Shown: in pieces, positions 11,403 to 21,559 of the stretch | How the letters are laid out: each line of letters opens with the position of its first letter | How positions within the stretch are numbered: position 1 is the stretch's first letter | DNA from: Primulina eburnea | Taxonomy: Eukaryota > Streptophyta > Magnoliopsida > Lamiales > Gesneriaceae | NCBI RefSeq assembly: GCF_022965805.1 | Contig: NC_133116.1 | Location: forward strand, 3,410,001 to 3,474,000 | Length of the DNA stretch: 64,000 nucleotides | Direction: 5' to 3' | Translations under genes and position numbers: made by a program | Notes under the pieces: generated by a model | The model's database searches: none | What the model saw: the letters and a program-made list of their open reading frames with translations, nothing else | Told to the model about the DNA's origin: nothing

Positions 11403-12974
11403 GGGTTATGAAACGACGAGTTATGTTATCATACCACATCGAATACTGACGTGTCATACCCACGTTTCCGTTTGTCGGTTCACCCTCAACAATCAAATTG
11501 AGCCTATCATTCCATGCACATATGCTGTTTTTATGATGTTCGGCCCAATTATAGTTTCGCCTACCTTGTCGGGTGCATTCGTGAAATTCATCCCCATCAA
11601 ACGCTGGCCCTGGAATGTGCTGCAACTGACCAAATTGTTGGAGAACTCGGTCTGGGCGGTACATCTCCACAATGTTGAAACATATAAGCGGGCACACCGA
11701 ACGCCAATATTCTTTGTCAAATTCATTAGAATATAGCACCCATTTGAACTACAATGAATGCATAAGGAAAATCAACTACGATGAAAACTTTTACACATAT
11801 GTAACTAGTAATTAATATATTTAATTATTTGATAAATACCTGGTTTGGCTCCATCTTATCCAACAAATCACGAATCACTCGCACTGAGTGATTCGTAGTA
11901 TGTGTCCACGTGAAACTACGGTTTCACCTGAATGAAATTAAATTGGGAATAAATTTGCAATCAACATCACATCACAAAAATACATTTACCCAAAGATTTA
12001 TAAATATACCTTTCACCAAATGGAGGAAATGGAAGAATTTGGTCATTGTGATCATCGTCATCTGGAATGTCACCAAATGGATCTGGACAAAGAAATGTAA
12101 TTCTAGAAAGTGCCCAAACCTACAACAATAATACATAAACGAAATATAATATTAATAAATGTGCAATGGAAAAATATGTTATGAAATAATCAAAAATTGC
12201 TAAAATTATGTATACCTGTAAAATGAAAATTGGTCCTGTTATTTCACCTTTGCCGATAGTTGATGCAGTACACAGTTCACGGTAGAGGAATGCTAGTACA
12301 GCACTTCCCCAACTGTATTTTGAAACCTGATTCGTGTCTCGGAGAAGACGTAAGTACATCAAATTTACGGAACAACCATCTGAATCAGGTAACATACATC
12401 CTCCGATAATCATCAATGCCACACACCGAGTATACCGCTCAACTTCTACATGTGTGCTATTATCGTTGATCAAAATTGATCTACAATATTGATCCAGCAC
12501 TGACATTACCAATTTATTACCTCTGAATTGATTTACGTGTGGCATAAAACCCAACCATTCAGCACATTGACTTTGCCACACGCGTGGCTTAAAAGATTCG
12601 TCAACACCAGTAACAGCAAAACCGTTAATATTTAGATTCCATACCAGCTCAACATCTTGCAACGTTATTGTTGCCTCACCAACACGAAGATGAAATGTAT
12701 GAGTCTCTCTACGCCATCTTTCAACGAGAGCCGTAATCAAATGATTATCATATTTGAAGAATCCGCAACGAATAATGCCATAAAGACCCATATCATTTAA
12801 ACGTGTAAGAACGCGATGATGCAGTATTTTATCTTCACACAATTTGGATATAATGTTGTCGGATCGCCGCACCCTTAAAGTTCTATCCAAATTGTTTTTT
12901 GAAATGACACTTGATATATGAGTTTCTTGTCTATATAAAACATTACCATCTATTGGTCCAGCGTTAAATTCCAT
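11242..12974 (-). CDS. plant mobile domain (PMD, MAIN/MAIL-like) protein inside the MULE
   Basis: Four exons on the minus strand join in frame: 12216-12974, 12010-12119, 11840-11915 and 11242-11748, all with GT..AG introns, giving 483 residues without a stop. The start MEFNAGPIDGNVLYRQ matches the usual PMD opening. Typical PMD phrases follow: FHLRVGEATITLQDVELVWN, ERYTRCVALMIIGGCMLPD, SWGSAVLAFLYRELC, VWALSRITFLCPDPFG, VRVIRDLLDKM, WRSVCPLICFNIVEMYRPDR and RQYSMWYDNITRR. Host PMD proteins such as Arabidopsis MAIN and MAIL1 act in the nucleus in genome maintenance and transposon silencing. PMD genes also ride in Mutator and Ty3 elements. What this copy does for the element is unknown. Its last 50 residues or so are read from DNA that is antisense to the transposase tail. 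Confidence 0.88.
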
Positions 12975-13945
12975 CTGTATTTCATATATAAAAAATTACC
13001 AGTTAGAAATAAATACATATTTATATATAATTTCATTGTAATTTAATTGATATAAATTTAATTATTATAGTCCATCTTAAGACACTATTTTTTAAAATAT
13101 TCTTGTTTGTTAAAAATTTTATTATATAGCATTGCATTATTTTATAATCTTCAACTATCTTTTTCACTATTACAACTTTTATTTTTGATCAAAAAACATT
13201 TGACTCATTTTATTCCCTAAAATTTCTCGAATAATAATTGAAATAAATATATTATATTACGTGATCTTTAATTTAACACTAAAAAAATAATAAACATATA
13301 AAAGTTTATCTTGATGATTAAATTCATGTCTAATAAATTTTTTAGATTTTATTTTATTATTTATGTCTAATATTTTAATTAAATGATACTACTAAATCAT
13401 AATATTTTCTGCTACATTTTACAAATTATTAATATTACAAAATATTAGATCTAATCTTAAAAAAAACGCTACTACATACAAAGTAATAACTTTTGTACGA
13501 AATATTACAAAATATTAGATCTAAATTTTAAATTCTCAAAGAATAGTTTGAATATAATTGTGAAAATGATTATTTATATTAACAACGTCCGTATTCATAA
13601 AAACAATGTAAAAAACCAATTAACATATTTAACAATTAACATAATTAATATGTTAGTTTGATTAGTTATTTAATCTAATACTAAATTTAATTATGATGAT
13701 AATAGGAAATAATCCCTTTTATTTGACTTAATTTAACAAATTAAGATTAAAAATTTCTAAACATAAATTAAAATTAATATAATACAACTATCAAATAAAT
13801 TAATTGAATACAAATAATTTTAACAACAATTAGAAATATTATTTACCTGAGCACGATAATTTCAATATCTACACTTCCTGAAATAAATCAAGATACAGGA
13901 GATATAAAATTATTAGAATTCAAAATTTTATCATACCTTTGAAAA
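12975..13945. other. AT-rich PMD upstream region inside the MULE
   Basis: No open frame of note. This must contain the PMD promoter if the gene is transcribed from within the element. Short repeats such as ACAAAATATTAGATCTAA occur twice near 13437-13526. Confidence 0.5.
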
Positions 13946-14070
13946 ATGAAGTGAATTTGCGTGAACAACTTCGGATAGAAAACACAAACTAACTTATCGT
14001 GGAATTTGCGTGAAATGAAGTGAATTTGCGTGAACAACTTCGGATAGAAAATACAAACTAACTTATCTTG
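13946..14070. repeat. tandem duplication of a 70-bp unit near the MULE right end
   Basis: The unit containing GAATTTGCGTGAACAACTTC and GGATAGAAAA(C/T)ACAAACTAA occurs twice, with starts roughly 70 bp apart and only a few differences. It lies just inside the right hairpin cluster and could be a promoter or transposase-binding repeat; that is inference. Confidence 0.8.
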
Positions 14071-14074
14071 TAAT

Positions 14075-14199
14075 TTGCCCGCCTATTGCAGTGGCGGGCA
14101 AGCAAAATCAACTCTCTCCCGCCTGTCGTACAGGCGAGACAGAATTTAAAATCATTTCCCTCCCCGCCTCCCCTACAGGCGGGAGAGGTGAATTGAATT
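14075..14199. repeat. right subterminal ladder of GC-rich palindromes
   Basis: A perfect 9-bp stem TTGCCCGCC..GGCGGGCAA lies at 14075-14101 with loop TATTGCAGT. Next comes CTCTCCCGCCTGT..ACAGGCGAGA at about 14112-14140, then CTCCCCGCCTCCCCTACAGG and its partner at about 14160-14188. The 14084 loop is nearly the same as the left-side loop at about 7601 and in the same orientation, so these units are direct copies rather than extensions of the TIR. Confidence 0.75.
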
Positions 14200-14332
14200 T
14201 ACTCCCCACCCATTTGGAAGGGCGGGGGAGTACAACTTTTCTTTTTTTTTTTTTTTTTTTTTTTATTTTTTACAATATTTTTATAAATCTTACAAAAGTA
14301 CGTTAAAATTACGGTAATTTGATAAAAGACTC
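14200..14332 (-). repeat. MULE right terminal inverted repeat
   Basis: This is the inverted counterpart of 7266-7412: ACTCCCCACC..GGTGGGGAGT-type inner block, a long T run, then AAATCTTACAAAAGTACGTT and TAATTTGATAAAAGACTC at the tip. The target duplication follows at 14333. Confidence 0.88.
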
Positions 14333-14342
14333 TAAGAAAAAC

Positions 14343-15046
14343 AGAAAGGTCGCATGCCTTTATCTACCATAGAACTATGGATAAGGCAATTACAAGAGAG
14401 AGAATGCTTTTATTATAATATAATATTTATTTTATATTGCATTGCAATGTCGTGTCTTGTCCCCGATGCGGTGCGAATGTTGGAATCATGGAGGCACACC
14501 AGAGGGCGAGAAAGGCGGTAAAACCAATTACTAAATCGAAAGGTCAAACCCACATATTAAACCCTATTTTTCTACTGCCTTTTCTTTTTCACGCACGCAA
14601 AATAGATGAGCAACTTTACATTTGCACCTTGAAATCCCAGTGGAGTATCGAGAACTTTATTTAAGGTGGATTCTTTATTTATTGTTTCTTTCTTTGTGTG
14701 TGTATGTGCTGTTATTTGTCTGAATCGGGCTAGTGAGTAATTCCGTGTATGGATAATCTGTTTTTCCTGCGCTAGTATGTAAAAATCGAAGTCGACATCT
14801 TTTCGCTAAGAACTTCAGAAGGTGGGCAAGGTTTATATGTTGTTCTTTCCTTATTTGATTAATTTCTTTTATTTTTGTAGTTAGTACGGGTTTTTTTTTT
14901 TTTGATTATGTAGAAGAAAATAACGTTCTTTCCTGTTTAGAGAATGTGTTTTTTCGTACAAAACGGACAAGAATCACCACCCAATAGTGATGCTGTTTGT
15001 TTGACGGGTTTGCAGAGATATTGAAACGTTCCCTTCCAAGATTTGC
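14343..15046 (+). other. GRF upstream region and 5' leader
   Basis: No separate gene. The sequence is mixed, with pyrimidine-rich blocks near 14560-14600 and 14690-14900 typical of a plant leader. The MULE ends about 700 bp before the GRF start codon, so the insertion sits in or next to the GRF promoter. Confidence 0.5.
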
Positions 15047-16717
15047 ATGATGGGTCGTCTAAATCTAGAAAATCTGAACCGCCCACTTGGTGGTGGTAAT
15101 GACGATGACGGTGGTACTCGCTGCGCCGACAGTGGTGTGGGGCATACCCATGACAGCGGCGGAGCGAACGAGGTGTTGAGCAATATATACCGAAACGATG
15201 TCTCGACTTCATGTGTTGGTAGCTCTACAGCAGGTTATAAATTGACCGATTTGCAAACATTTGACATTATTCATTCTTTGAATTCCACAACTGCATCCAA
15301 TTCCTCGGGTAAAATAACATTATAATTTATCTTATTTTTTCCTGGAAAGAATTATTTTTCATCGAATCTTTTGTAAACTATAAACTGTTGATGCAGGAGT
15401 AATGGCTTCGAGTGTGGGACTAGCTTTTACATCTGTTCAATGGAAAGAGCTTGAGAGACAATCTATGATCTTTAAATACTTGACGGCCTCTCTGCCGCTG
15501 CCTCCTGATCTTCTCTATCCACTTTCACTAAATTCTCCTGCTCCATCTTCAGACCTTACCATTAACTGTAATTTTTTTTGTTTTGTTTTTATCCTGTTTT
15601 TTTGTCTGATTTGATTTGGGTTTTCTTCGATTTAAACCATCACATAATATCGACGGCAGTGTTGAGTGGCGGAGGAGAGCTATGTAATGCTAGATGTTTC
15701 AAGAATAGAGATCCGGAGCCAGGGAGGTGTAAGCGAACAGATGGCAAGAAATGGAGGTGTTCAAAAGACGTGGCTCCGATGCAGAAATACTGTGAGCGTC
15801 ACCTGCACAAGAGTCGTTTGCGTTCAAGAAAGCCTGTGGAAGTTCGAAACAATAGCGAAGTTCATAAGAAAACACCCCTTGAACAAGGCCCTCTTCCCAC
15901 GCTTGAAGCCTACAGCACTGCATCCCACCAGATTCCTACTCAAAATAAACCCCATCTGTTGTTCAATCCTATAGAATCTGACAGGTTTGTTTATCATTTG
16001 GCAATTGGTACATGGCTTTTGTCTTTGTATTCATTGATTTACTTGTACGTTTAAAGGAATGCTGGCTTGATGGAATTCGAGTCGCCTGAGAATGAATGGC
16101 AACACTTGCTGAAGAAAGCGAATCTGGATTTTTTGGCTAATGAGTTCTCCTTCACTCGAAGTTCCAATCCCATTTTTTATCAAAATTGTGTCGAGACTTC
16201 AAATCCATTCCCTTGCTCTAATTTCCAGCCACATACTGGAGTAATCAATGCTTGGTCAATGGATAATTACAAAAGCAGTAAAAATGGCAATGCCACATCC
16301 TGGCCCGTGTCCCTCCATCAGTGGAATTTGTCCCCTTCACTCAATTTATCCATGGGTGTGGCTTCTGGAAATGTGTTGGATGGAGAAACTAGCAAGTTTG
16401 AAATTGAAGATGGTCTTAAAGATTCTGATTATTACGTCACAGACACAAGATGGTTACCATTTTCTCGAGGAGGGCCACTTGGAGAAGCTTTGCAGCCATT
16501 AGTGATTGGGGTTGAGGGATCAAATCCATCTTCTACTGGGGTTGAGGGATCAAATCCAGCTTCTCCCTATGATTCTGTCCACACCACAGCTACTACAGTT
16601 TCATCCCCGTCAGGGGTTCTTCCTCAGACATTGTTCTCACACTCGGAGAACAGCGTTTGCAATAGTCCAGCTGGTGCTGCGCCTTCCTTGGAATATGCAT
16701 TTCAATGGTTCAGTTAG
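15047..16717 (+). CDS. GRF: growth-regulating factor (GRF) transcription factor
   Basis: Four exons (15047-15308, 15397-15567, 15660-15984, 16057-16717) join in frame to 472 residues. The QLQ domain lies in exon 2 (about residues 98-130; VQWKELERQ keeps the Q-x3-L-x2-Q pattern); it binds GIF co-activators. The WRC domain in exon 3 (about 162-203) shows [20 protein letters not shown] with the CCCH zinc ligands and the basic nuclear signal. A GGPLGEAL motif near residue 390 is shared by many GRFs. GRFs promote cell division in young leaves and other growing organs and act in the nucleus. The WRC exon holds a miR396 site. The C-terminal exon carries a tandem repeat of GVEGSNP. The closest paralogue number cannot be decided by eye. 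A MULE sits about 700 bp upstream. Confidence 0.95.
15821..15841 (+). promoter_or_regulatory. miR396 target site in the GRF WRC exon
   Basis: The 21 bases encoding RSRKPVE match the conserved miR396 complementary site of GRF transcripts (CGTTCAAGAAAG at 15821-15832, then CCTGTGGAA). miR396 cleaves GRF mRNAs at this place in mature tissue. The site is unmutated as far as I recall the consensus. Confidence 0.92.
16508..16566 (+). repeat. 30-bp tandem repeat inside GRF exon 4
   Basis: The unit beginning GGGGTTGAGGGATCAAATCC occurs twice in direct succession and adds [10 protein letters not shown] / [10 protein letters not shown] to the protein. Length is a multiple of three, so the frame is kept. 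Confidence 0.9.
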
Positions 16718-18197
16718 TGTCATGCGAATCTAAGAAAATGCTCTTTTCTCTCAGTTGAAATTGTTTCCATATTTTTTGGTGGTTCTTTATGAAGTTATTT
16801 ACTCATTGATTGGTGTATTTTGGACTTTGTTCTTCGTTCATTGCATTGCAGAGTTTGATCCACTTGCTTGATGTGCTGAGTTGACCTTCATATTTCCTCC
16901 AACGGCGAAGTTTTTTGTATTTGACGAGTGGGCGGACTCAGCATTTTAATCGACGGTGACTTGATCTTATATAATATGACATTAAAACAAGTATAAAATT
17001 CATCATGGTTTAGATCACATTTGTTTTCATGAATATTTGTTTTATTTTATTGATTTTTTTAAAAAATATATTTATTTAAAAATTATATAATAATAAACAA
17101 TTATCAATTTAAATATACAACCATTTTTTGTCATATTCATAAAAGTATAAAAAAATAAATATTTCTTATCAAAGCACGAAAACAATTGTAATTGTTTTCA
17201 GACTATCGAAACCATAATAATATTTTAAATTAAATATAAATAAAGATGTTTGTTTTATTATATTCTTATAGATATCCATATAAATAGTCATGAAACTTCC
17301 TTAAATATCTAAATCAAGTGCTGTAAATTTCGGTTATCAAAGCCGTAAATAGGGAATGAGTGAGATTATTTGTGTTGTCGCATTGACACTTCTATCGTCG
17401 TGTGTCGTCATTTTTTTTAAAATATTTATCTTTCATGATTTATAATTTTTATGTTGAACATTTTTCTGTATTCCAACATATCAATATAAAATATTGAAAA
17501 ACTAAAATGATGATTATTTTCTTTCGTTCATTAAAAAAAATACATTCTAACTCCGATGACATATTTATTTATTGTATTTTTATCAATATGATAAACAAAA
17601 GTTTAATTGTATAATTGAGTTGATAATTATCAAAATATAATTTTAAATAAATATAATTTGTTTTAAAAATTCATCAATAAAAGTGTGTAACTAATTGAAT
17701 TTATCAACGATAATTGATCTTAAAAACAATTTAGGTTAAGCGTAAAATTGACCTTTTAATTTATATCAAATTTAGCTCAACCCTGGAACGCTGATCCCCT
17801 CGACTCAGCAGCACTCATGCGTGAGCTTCTTTTAACCCTTGTAAACGAGACTCTTGTGATTTTGAGTTGCTCAACTTGGCCCTTATGCATGACAGCTCAT
17901 TAGCTCACCTCATGTAAGCGCATTTCAGCTGATGCTAGCTGCTAAGCAGCCCTGATGATATTGAGGTCCTCAACTTATTCAGCTGATACTAAATGATGCA
18001 AATCCAACAACCTTTTGTGAAAATATATATTTAAAATTACATATATATATATTTTTTTAAAAAAGAAGAAAAACTGGAAGATTGAGAATGAACAAGGGAT
18101 CGGAGGTAGTAATATAAAAGCACCCACAATTTTCACTTGATTTAACGATAATTTGGTATCAATATTGATGGAACGATATTATCATTGTTAGTGCCGC
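16718..18197. other. intergenic between GRF and IQD genes (convergent)
   Basis: The first 250 bp or so are GRF 3' UTR. The rest is AT-rich without recognisable genes, apart from a less AT-rich patch at about 17770-17990 (CCCTGGAACGCTGATCCCCT and following) that I cannot assign. Confidence 0.4.
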
Positions 18198-20233
18198 TCA
18201 AGATGACATATTAGATGACCTCTCGAGGCTAAACTGATTGGAATGAATGCTAGTATACTTGGGGGTATTCGTGTTACCATCTATGTTGTCTCCTTCCATG
18301 AAAGACAGTCGTTTCTTCACCGAAAAAGTTTGCTTTCTATTTGGGCTCAAAGACCTCAGATTTGGCACGCTGTGTGATCTCACTCGAGCCATGGCCGACG
18401 CAGTGGCAGCCATAAAGTTTGGTCGAGGAACGAGGCCTGAGTTTTCGGTAGCTGGCTTTTCAGAATATCGATAGTAGTTCTCCTCTCTTTGACGACGAGG
18501 GCTGGTCAACTGAACTTGTATGAACTTCGACGAGGATGGACTATGAGGTAAGAAATTTTGGTGTTCTCGATGTCGGGGTGGGGCGATTTGAGATGGTCCG
18601 AGACTTTGTTTGTTATGTTGATGTTGTGAGGAGTTGTACTTGTAAGAAGTGTCAATTTCTACAATATTCTTGATTGGATATCTTTGATAGGCTATTTTCT
18701 TGCTTGAAGAAGCAGATTCTCCTTCGGAATCCAACTTTAATATCTGTGAAACAGTGCAGATGATGAGATCGAATAGAGCTAACAAAAAAGATGAAGAATA
18801 CCATTTGGATGCACCGAACCGAAGAAATGCACGAGCAAGCAAAGCAATGTTGTTTACCTGTTTGAGTGAACACTTTTTACCTCGCTGAATCAGAGCCTGG
18901 ATTTCCTCCTGTGTCCATGGATGCTCACGCGAATCATTTGTAGACTACAATATTCAAGATTTCCGGAGGGCAGTTAGAAATATTTTAAATAGGAAAACAC
19001 GAATATGGGAATTGATCTTGTATTGTTATCATGTGTAAGTTCGTATCGTATTCAAATAGCTGTAGCTTTTGAGGATACGGGTTGAATACTTACAAATGCA
19101 TGGAGACTCTGGGCCAGGTAGAACGTGGAGCCTGGACTTGTTCCTTCAAATGATAACCTCCTCCGTTCTTCGCATACTCGAGCTTGTACTCGGACTAGGG
19201 ATTCAATACATCGTAGAGTCATCTTTGCTCGTTTCCGGATATTGTGTCCCCTCACCAGAGCTTGCAGCTTCACAATTCCCTTCATTGCGGAGAGGGCTCT
19301 CCTTGCCTGATCCGTGCACATACATTCAACATAAGATGAACTCTTTTTTGAAAAAAAAAAGATGGCATCTGAATCAAACCGGCGAAATCGAAGTAGCTGA
19401 ATTGAAATATGCATACACAATAACGTAGCTTAATCCATTTTCTGGCAAAAAGTAAAGGAAATCGAAGCTAACTAACCAATGTTCTTAAATTAATACCAGC
19501 ATCTAGAGTTACCTAATCAAATCACCCAGAATCCGATTCCATAGTTTAGTTCAATTGGGCATCACCCTTATGGGCGATGGATGTCCAAGAACTTGAAGTT
19601 AATGGAATTTAATTAAAGGGTGCCTGAATATTTAAACAAATAAATTACCAGATAACCTCTGAAGGCTGTTTGAATCACAAGAGCAGCAGTACTTTGTTCT
19701 TTACCATCAGCCAAGAGAAAAGTCGGTTTTGTGAGCTTAATAATCTCTACAGCGGCTTGTGCTGTTGCCACTGCAGCCTCAGCAGCAGCTGTAGTCGCCA
19801 TAGCCACAGCAACTGCACACCTTTGATCGCGTACGCGCCCCTCGAATGCTTGTTTTTTGGCCGAATTTTCGCCATTTTGAATTGGAGAGCTTGTAAATTC
19901 TGAAACTTTATGTTGTATAATAGTTTCTTGACAGATTGGTTTCAAAAAAATCCACCTCCTCTTTCCCCTCTTCTGCAAATCCACAAAGACATAGATATGA
20001 TCATATCAGACTCTTATAAAGTAAATATTTATTACATTTTTTCTGAGGTGGGTTACATGCCAAAGTTGCTGTTATTTTTGAGTTTGGAAGACATATACCT
20101 TATCTTCTTCTTCTTCTCCCACTAACTCATTTTCTTCCCTTCTGCTGCTGCTCCTCTTGCCATTATCTTTCAGAGGAGTTCTGAAAGCCTTTTTCACTGT
20201 ACTGAACCAAGAATTCCCACCATTTTTTCCCAT
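18198..20233 (-). CDS. IQ67-domain (IQD) calmodulin-binding protein
   Basis: Five in-frame exons on the minus strand (20099-20233, 19649-19972, 19094-19306, 18858-18944, 18198-18743) give 434 residues. The N-terminus [20 protein letters not shown] is the classic IQD start with a basic stretch. The IQ67 region spans the exon 2/3 junction at its usual place: IQTAFRGYL / [20 protein letters not shown], then [13 protein letters not shown], with IQ motifs that bind calmodulin. A DUF4005-like motif, [19 protein letters not shown], lies at about 362-380. IQD proteins are scaffolds that tie calcium/calmodulin signals to microtubules and the plasma membrane. The segment after IQ67 ([20 protein letters not shown]) is shorter and less conserved than the usual KREKALAYAF region, so that exon boundary or the exon itself may be altered. 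Confidence 0.92.
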
Positions 20234-20873
20234 TTGAAGAAATGGTTTGCGTTATTTCGCTCAGTACGTACGTATGACCTCTCTGAATGGAAATCTTTGC
20301 TCTGTTATGATGTTTTTAACCCTTTCAGCAGAAGGGGACAGAATAAAACAAAGTTCTGTCAAGTAGTATTCTTTAACTAATGGCATGTTTTTTACTGCTG
20401 CTAAATTTGACATGGAGAACAATTGTGTTGGAAGTGTGGGAGAGTTTATGTGCCATTTGGGTGCATGAAAGAACGTGTTATTTTTCTCGATAATGCTGAA
20501 AGCTGTGGGGGGTGTGGACTGATCTTTGTTCCTTCGCTTTTTTGGTTCCTCGAACAAGATTAAAGACAACAAAGCTTAGTAAAATCGTGCTCTTGTTAGA
20601 TTCTACAGATTAGGTTTGCTTTACCTTTGCTCTCATGTTATATAATGTACTTCTCTCTGTAGGTCCTGGCCAGCCTCGTTTTCTTTTGTGCGATTATATG
20701 CATTTTTTTCCCCGAGATCCATATAATAAATGAATAAGATAAAATAAATGTTACAATAATTTATTGTTTTCAAATTCTAAAACATTCTCTAGAAGTGAGA
20801 AAGACCAAGATAGTTTGAATGACTAAACGGCTAAACTGGATTGGTTATGACAATATACCTTACGTTTGAGTAG
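20234..20873. other. IQD upstream region
   Basis: Upstream and leader DNA of the divergent IQD and SR genes. An open frame at 20261-20572 on the minus strand resembles no family and probably lies in the IQD leader. Confidence 0.4.
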
Positions 20874-21040
20874 GTTTTTTGTGAGACGGTCTCACGAATC
20901 TTTATCTGTGAGACGGGTCAATTCTATTGATATTCACAATAAAAAATAGCATAAAAAGTAATAATTTTTCATGGATGACCCAAATAAGATATTTGTCTCA
21001 CAAAATATGATCTGTGAGCCGGTCTCACACAAGTTTTTGT
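20874..21040. mobile_element. MITE with GTGAGACGGTCTCAC ends, copy 1
   Basis: The left end TTTTGTGAGACGGTCTCACG and the right end GGTCTCACACAAGTTTTTGT are inverted copies. Each end holds the palindrome GTGAGAC(C/G)GTCTCAC. The interior carries TTTTTCATGGATGACCCAAA, also seen in the copies at 46.5 and 47.3 kb. It encodes nothing. Confidence 0.75.
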
Positions 21041-21559
21041 CTCTTGCGTTGATAGTGTGAGAGGTAGGGAGTCGACAAAACCGGATTTGTTCGGTTCTTA
21101 TGATAAATACTCCAACCAACTCATTACTATCAGTTTTGCAAAGTTACAAACCAAATAATTAATAATTACAAACCAACATAACCAAAACCGCGACGTAGGT
21201 CTCGATTTGGTTCGGATTGACTCTCCGATAAAAAGAATATATTTATTCTATGTTTATTTAACTTCAATTTAATAAAAATATTATATTTTTATAAAAGTAT
21301 TTGAATGAATTTATGTAATTGAATTAAAAAAATTGATAACTGCGGCGATATTTTTATTGAGACTACTTGTCAGATTATTTGAACAATTTTATGATTATTG
21401 AATTTATCCATGGACAAAAAAGTTGGGACCATTGAATAAAATTGCAAAACAATTGGGGAGAAATTTGTAATTTGAGAAACCTCACTCCCTTGTTTAAAAC
21501 AGAGACATATATTTGTTTTGCTCCCCGGACCCCGCCTCCCCCAACTGAGCAAAGCCCTA

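Larger units (their letters stand above)
7256..14342 (+). mobile_element. complete Mutator-like element (MULE) with captured or resident PMD gene
   Basis: The element runs from 7266 to 14332 (about 7.07 kb) and is flanked by an exact 10-bp direct repeat, TAAGAAAAAC, at 7256-7265 and 14333-14342. That length is typical of Mutator target duplications. Its ends are inverted copies (GGGTCTTTTATCAAATTA on the left; the complement of the right end reads GAGTCTTTTATCAAATTA). Inside are a MULE transposase gene on the plus strand and a plant mobile domain gene on the minus strand, converging in the middle. GC-rich palindromes sit just inside each TIR. The intact duplication and nearly open genes suggest a recent insertion. 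MULEs carrying PMD genes are a known plant class; the layout details here were read directly. Confidence 0.93.

Noticed and set aside
11403..11736. C-terminal part of the 955-codon transposase frame
   Set aside because: It is out of frame with the transposase family and lies antisense to the last PMD exon; I treat it as a spurious extension.
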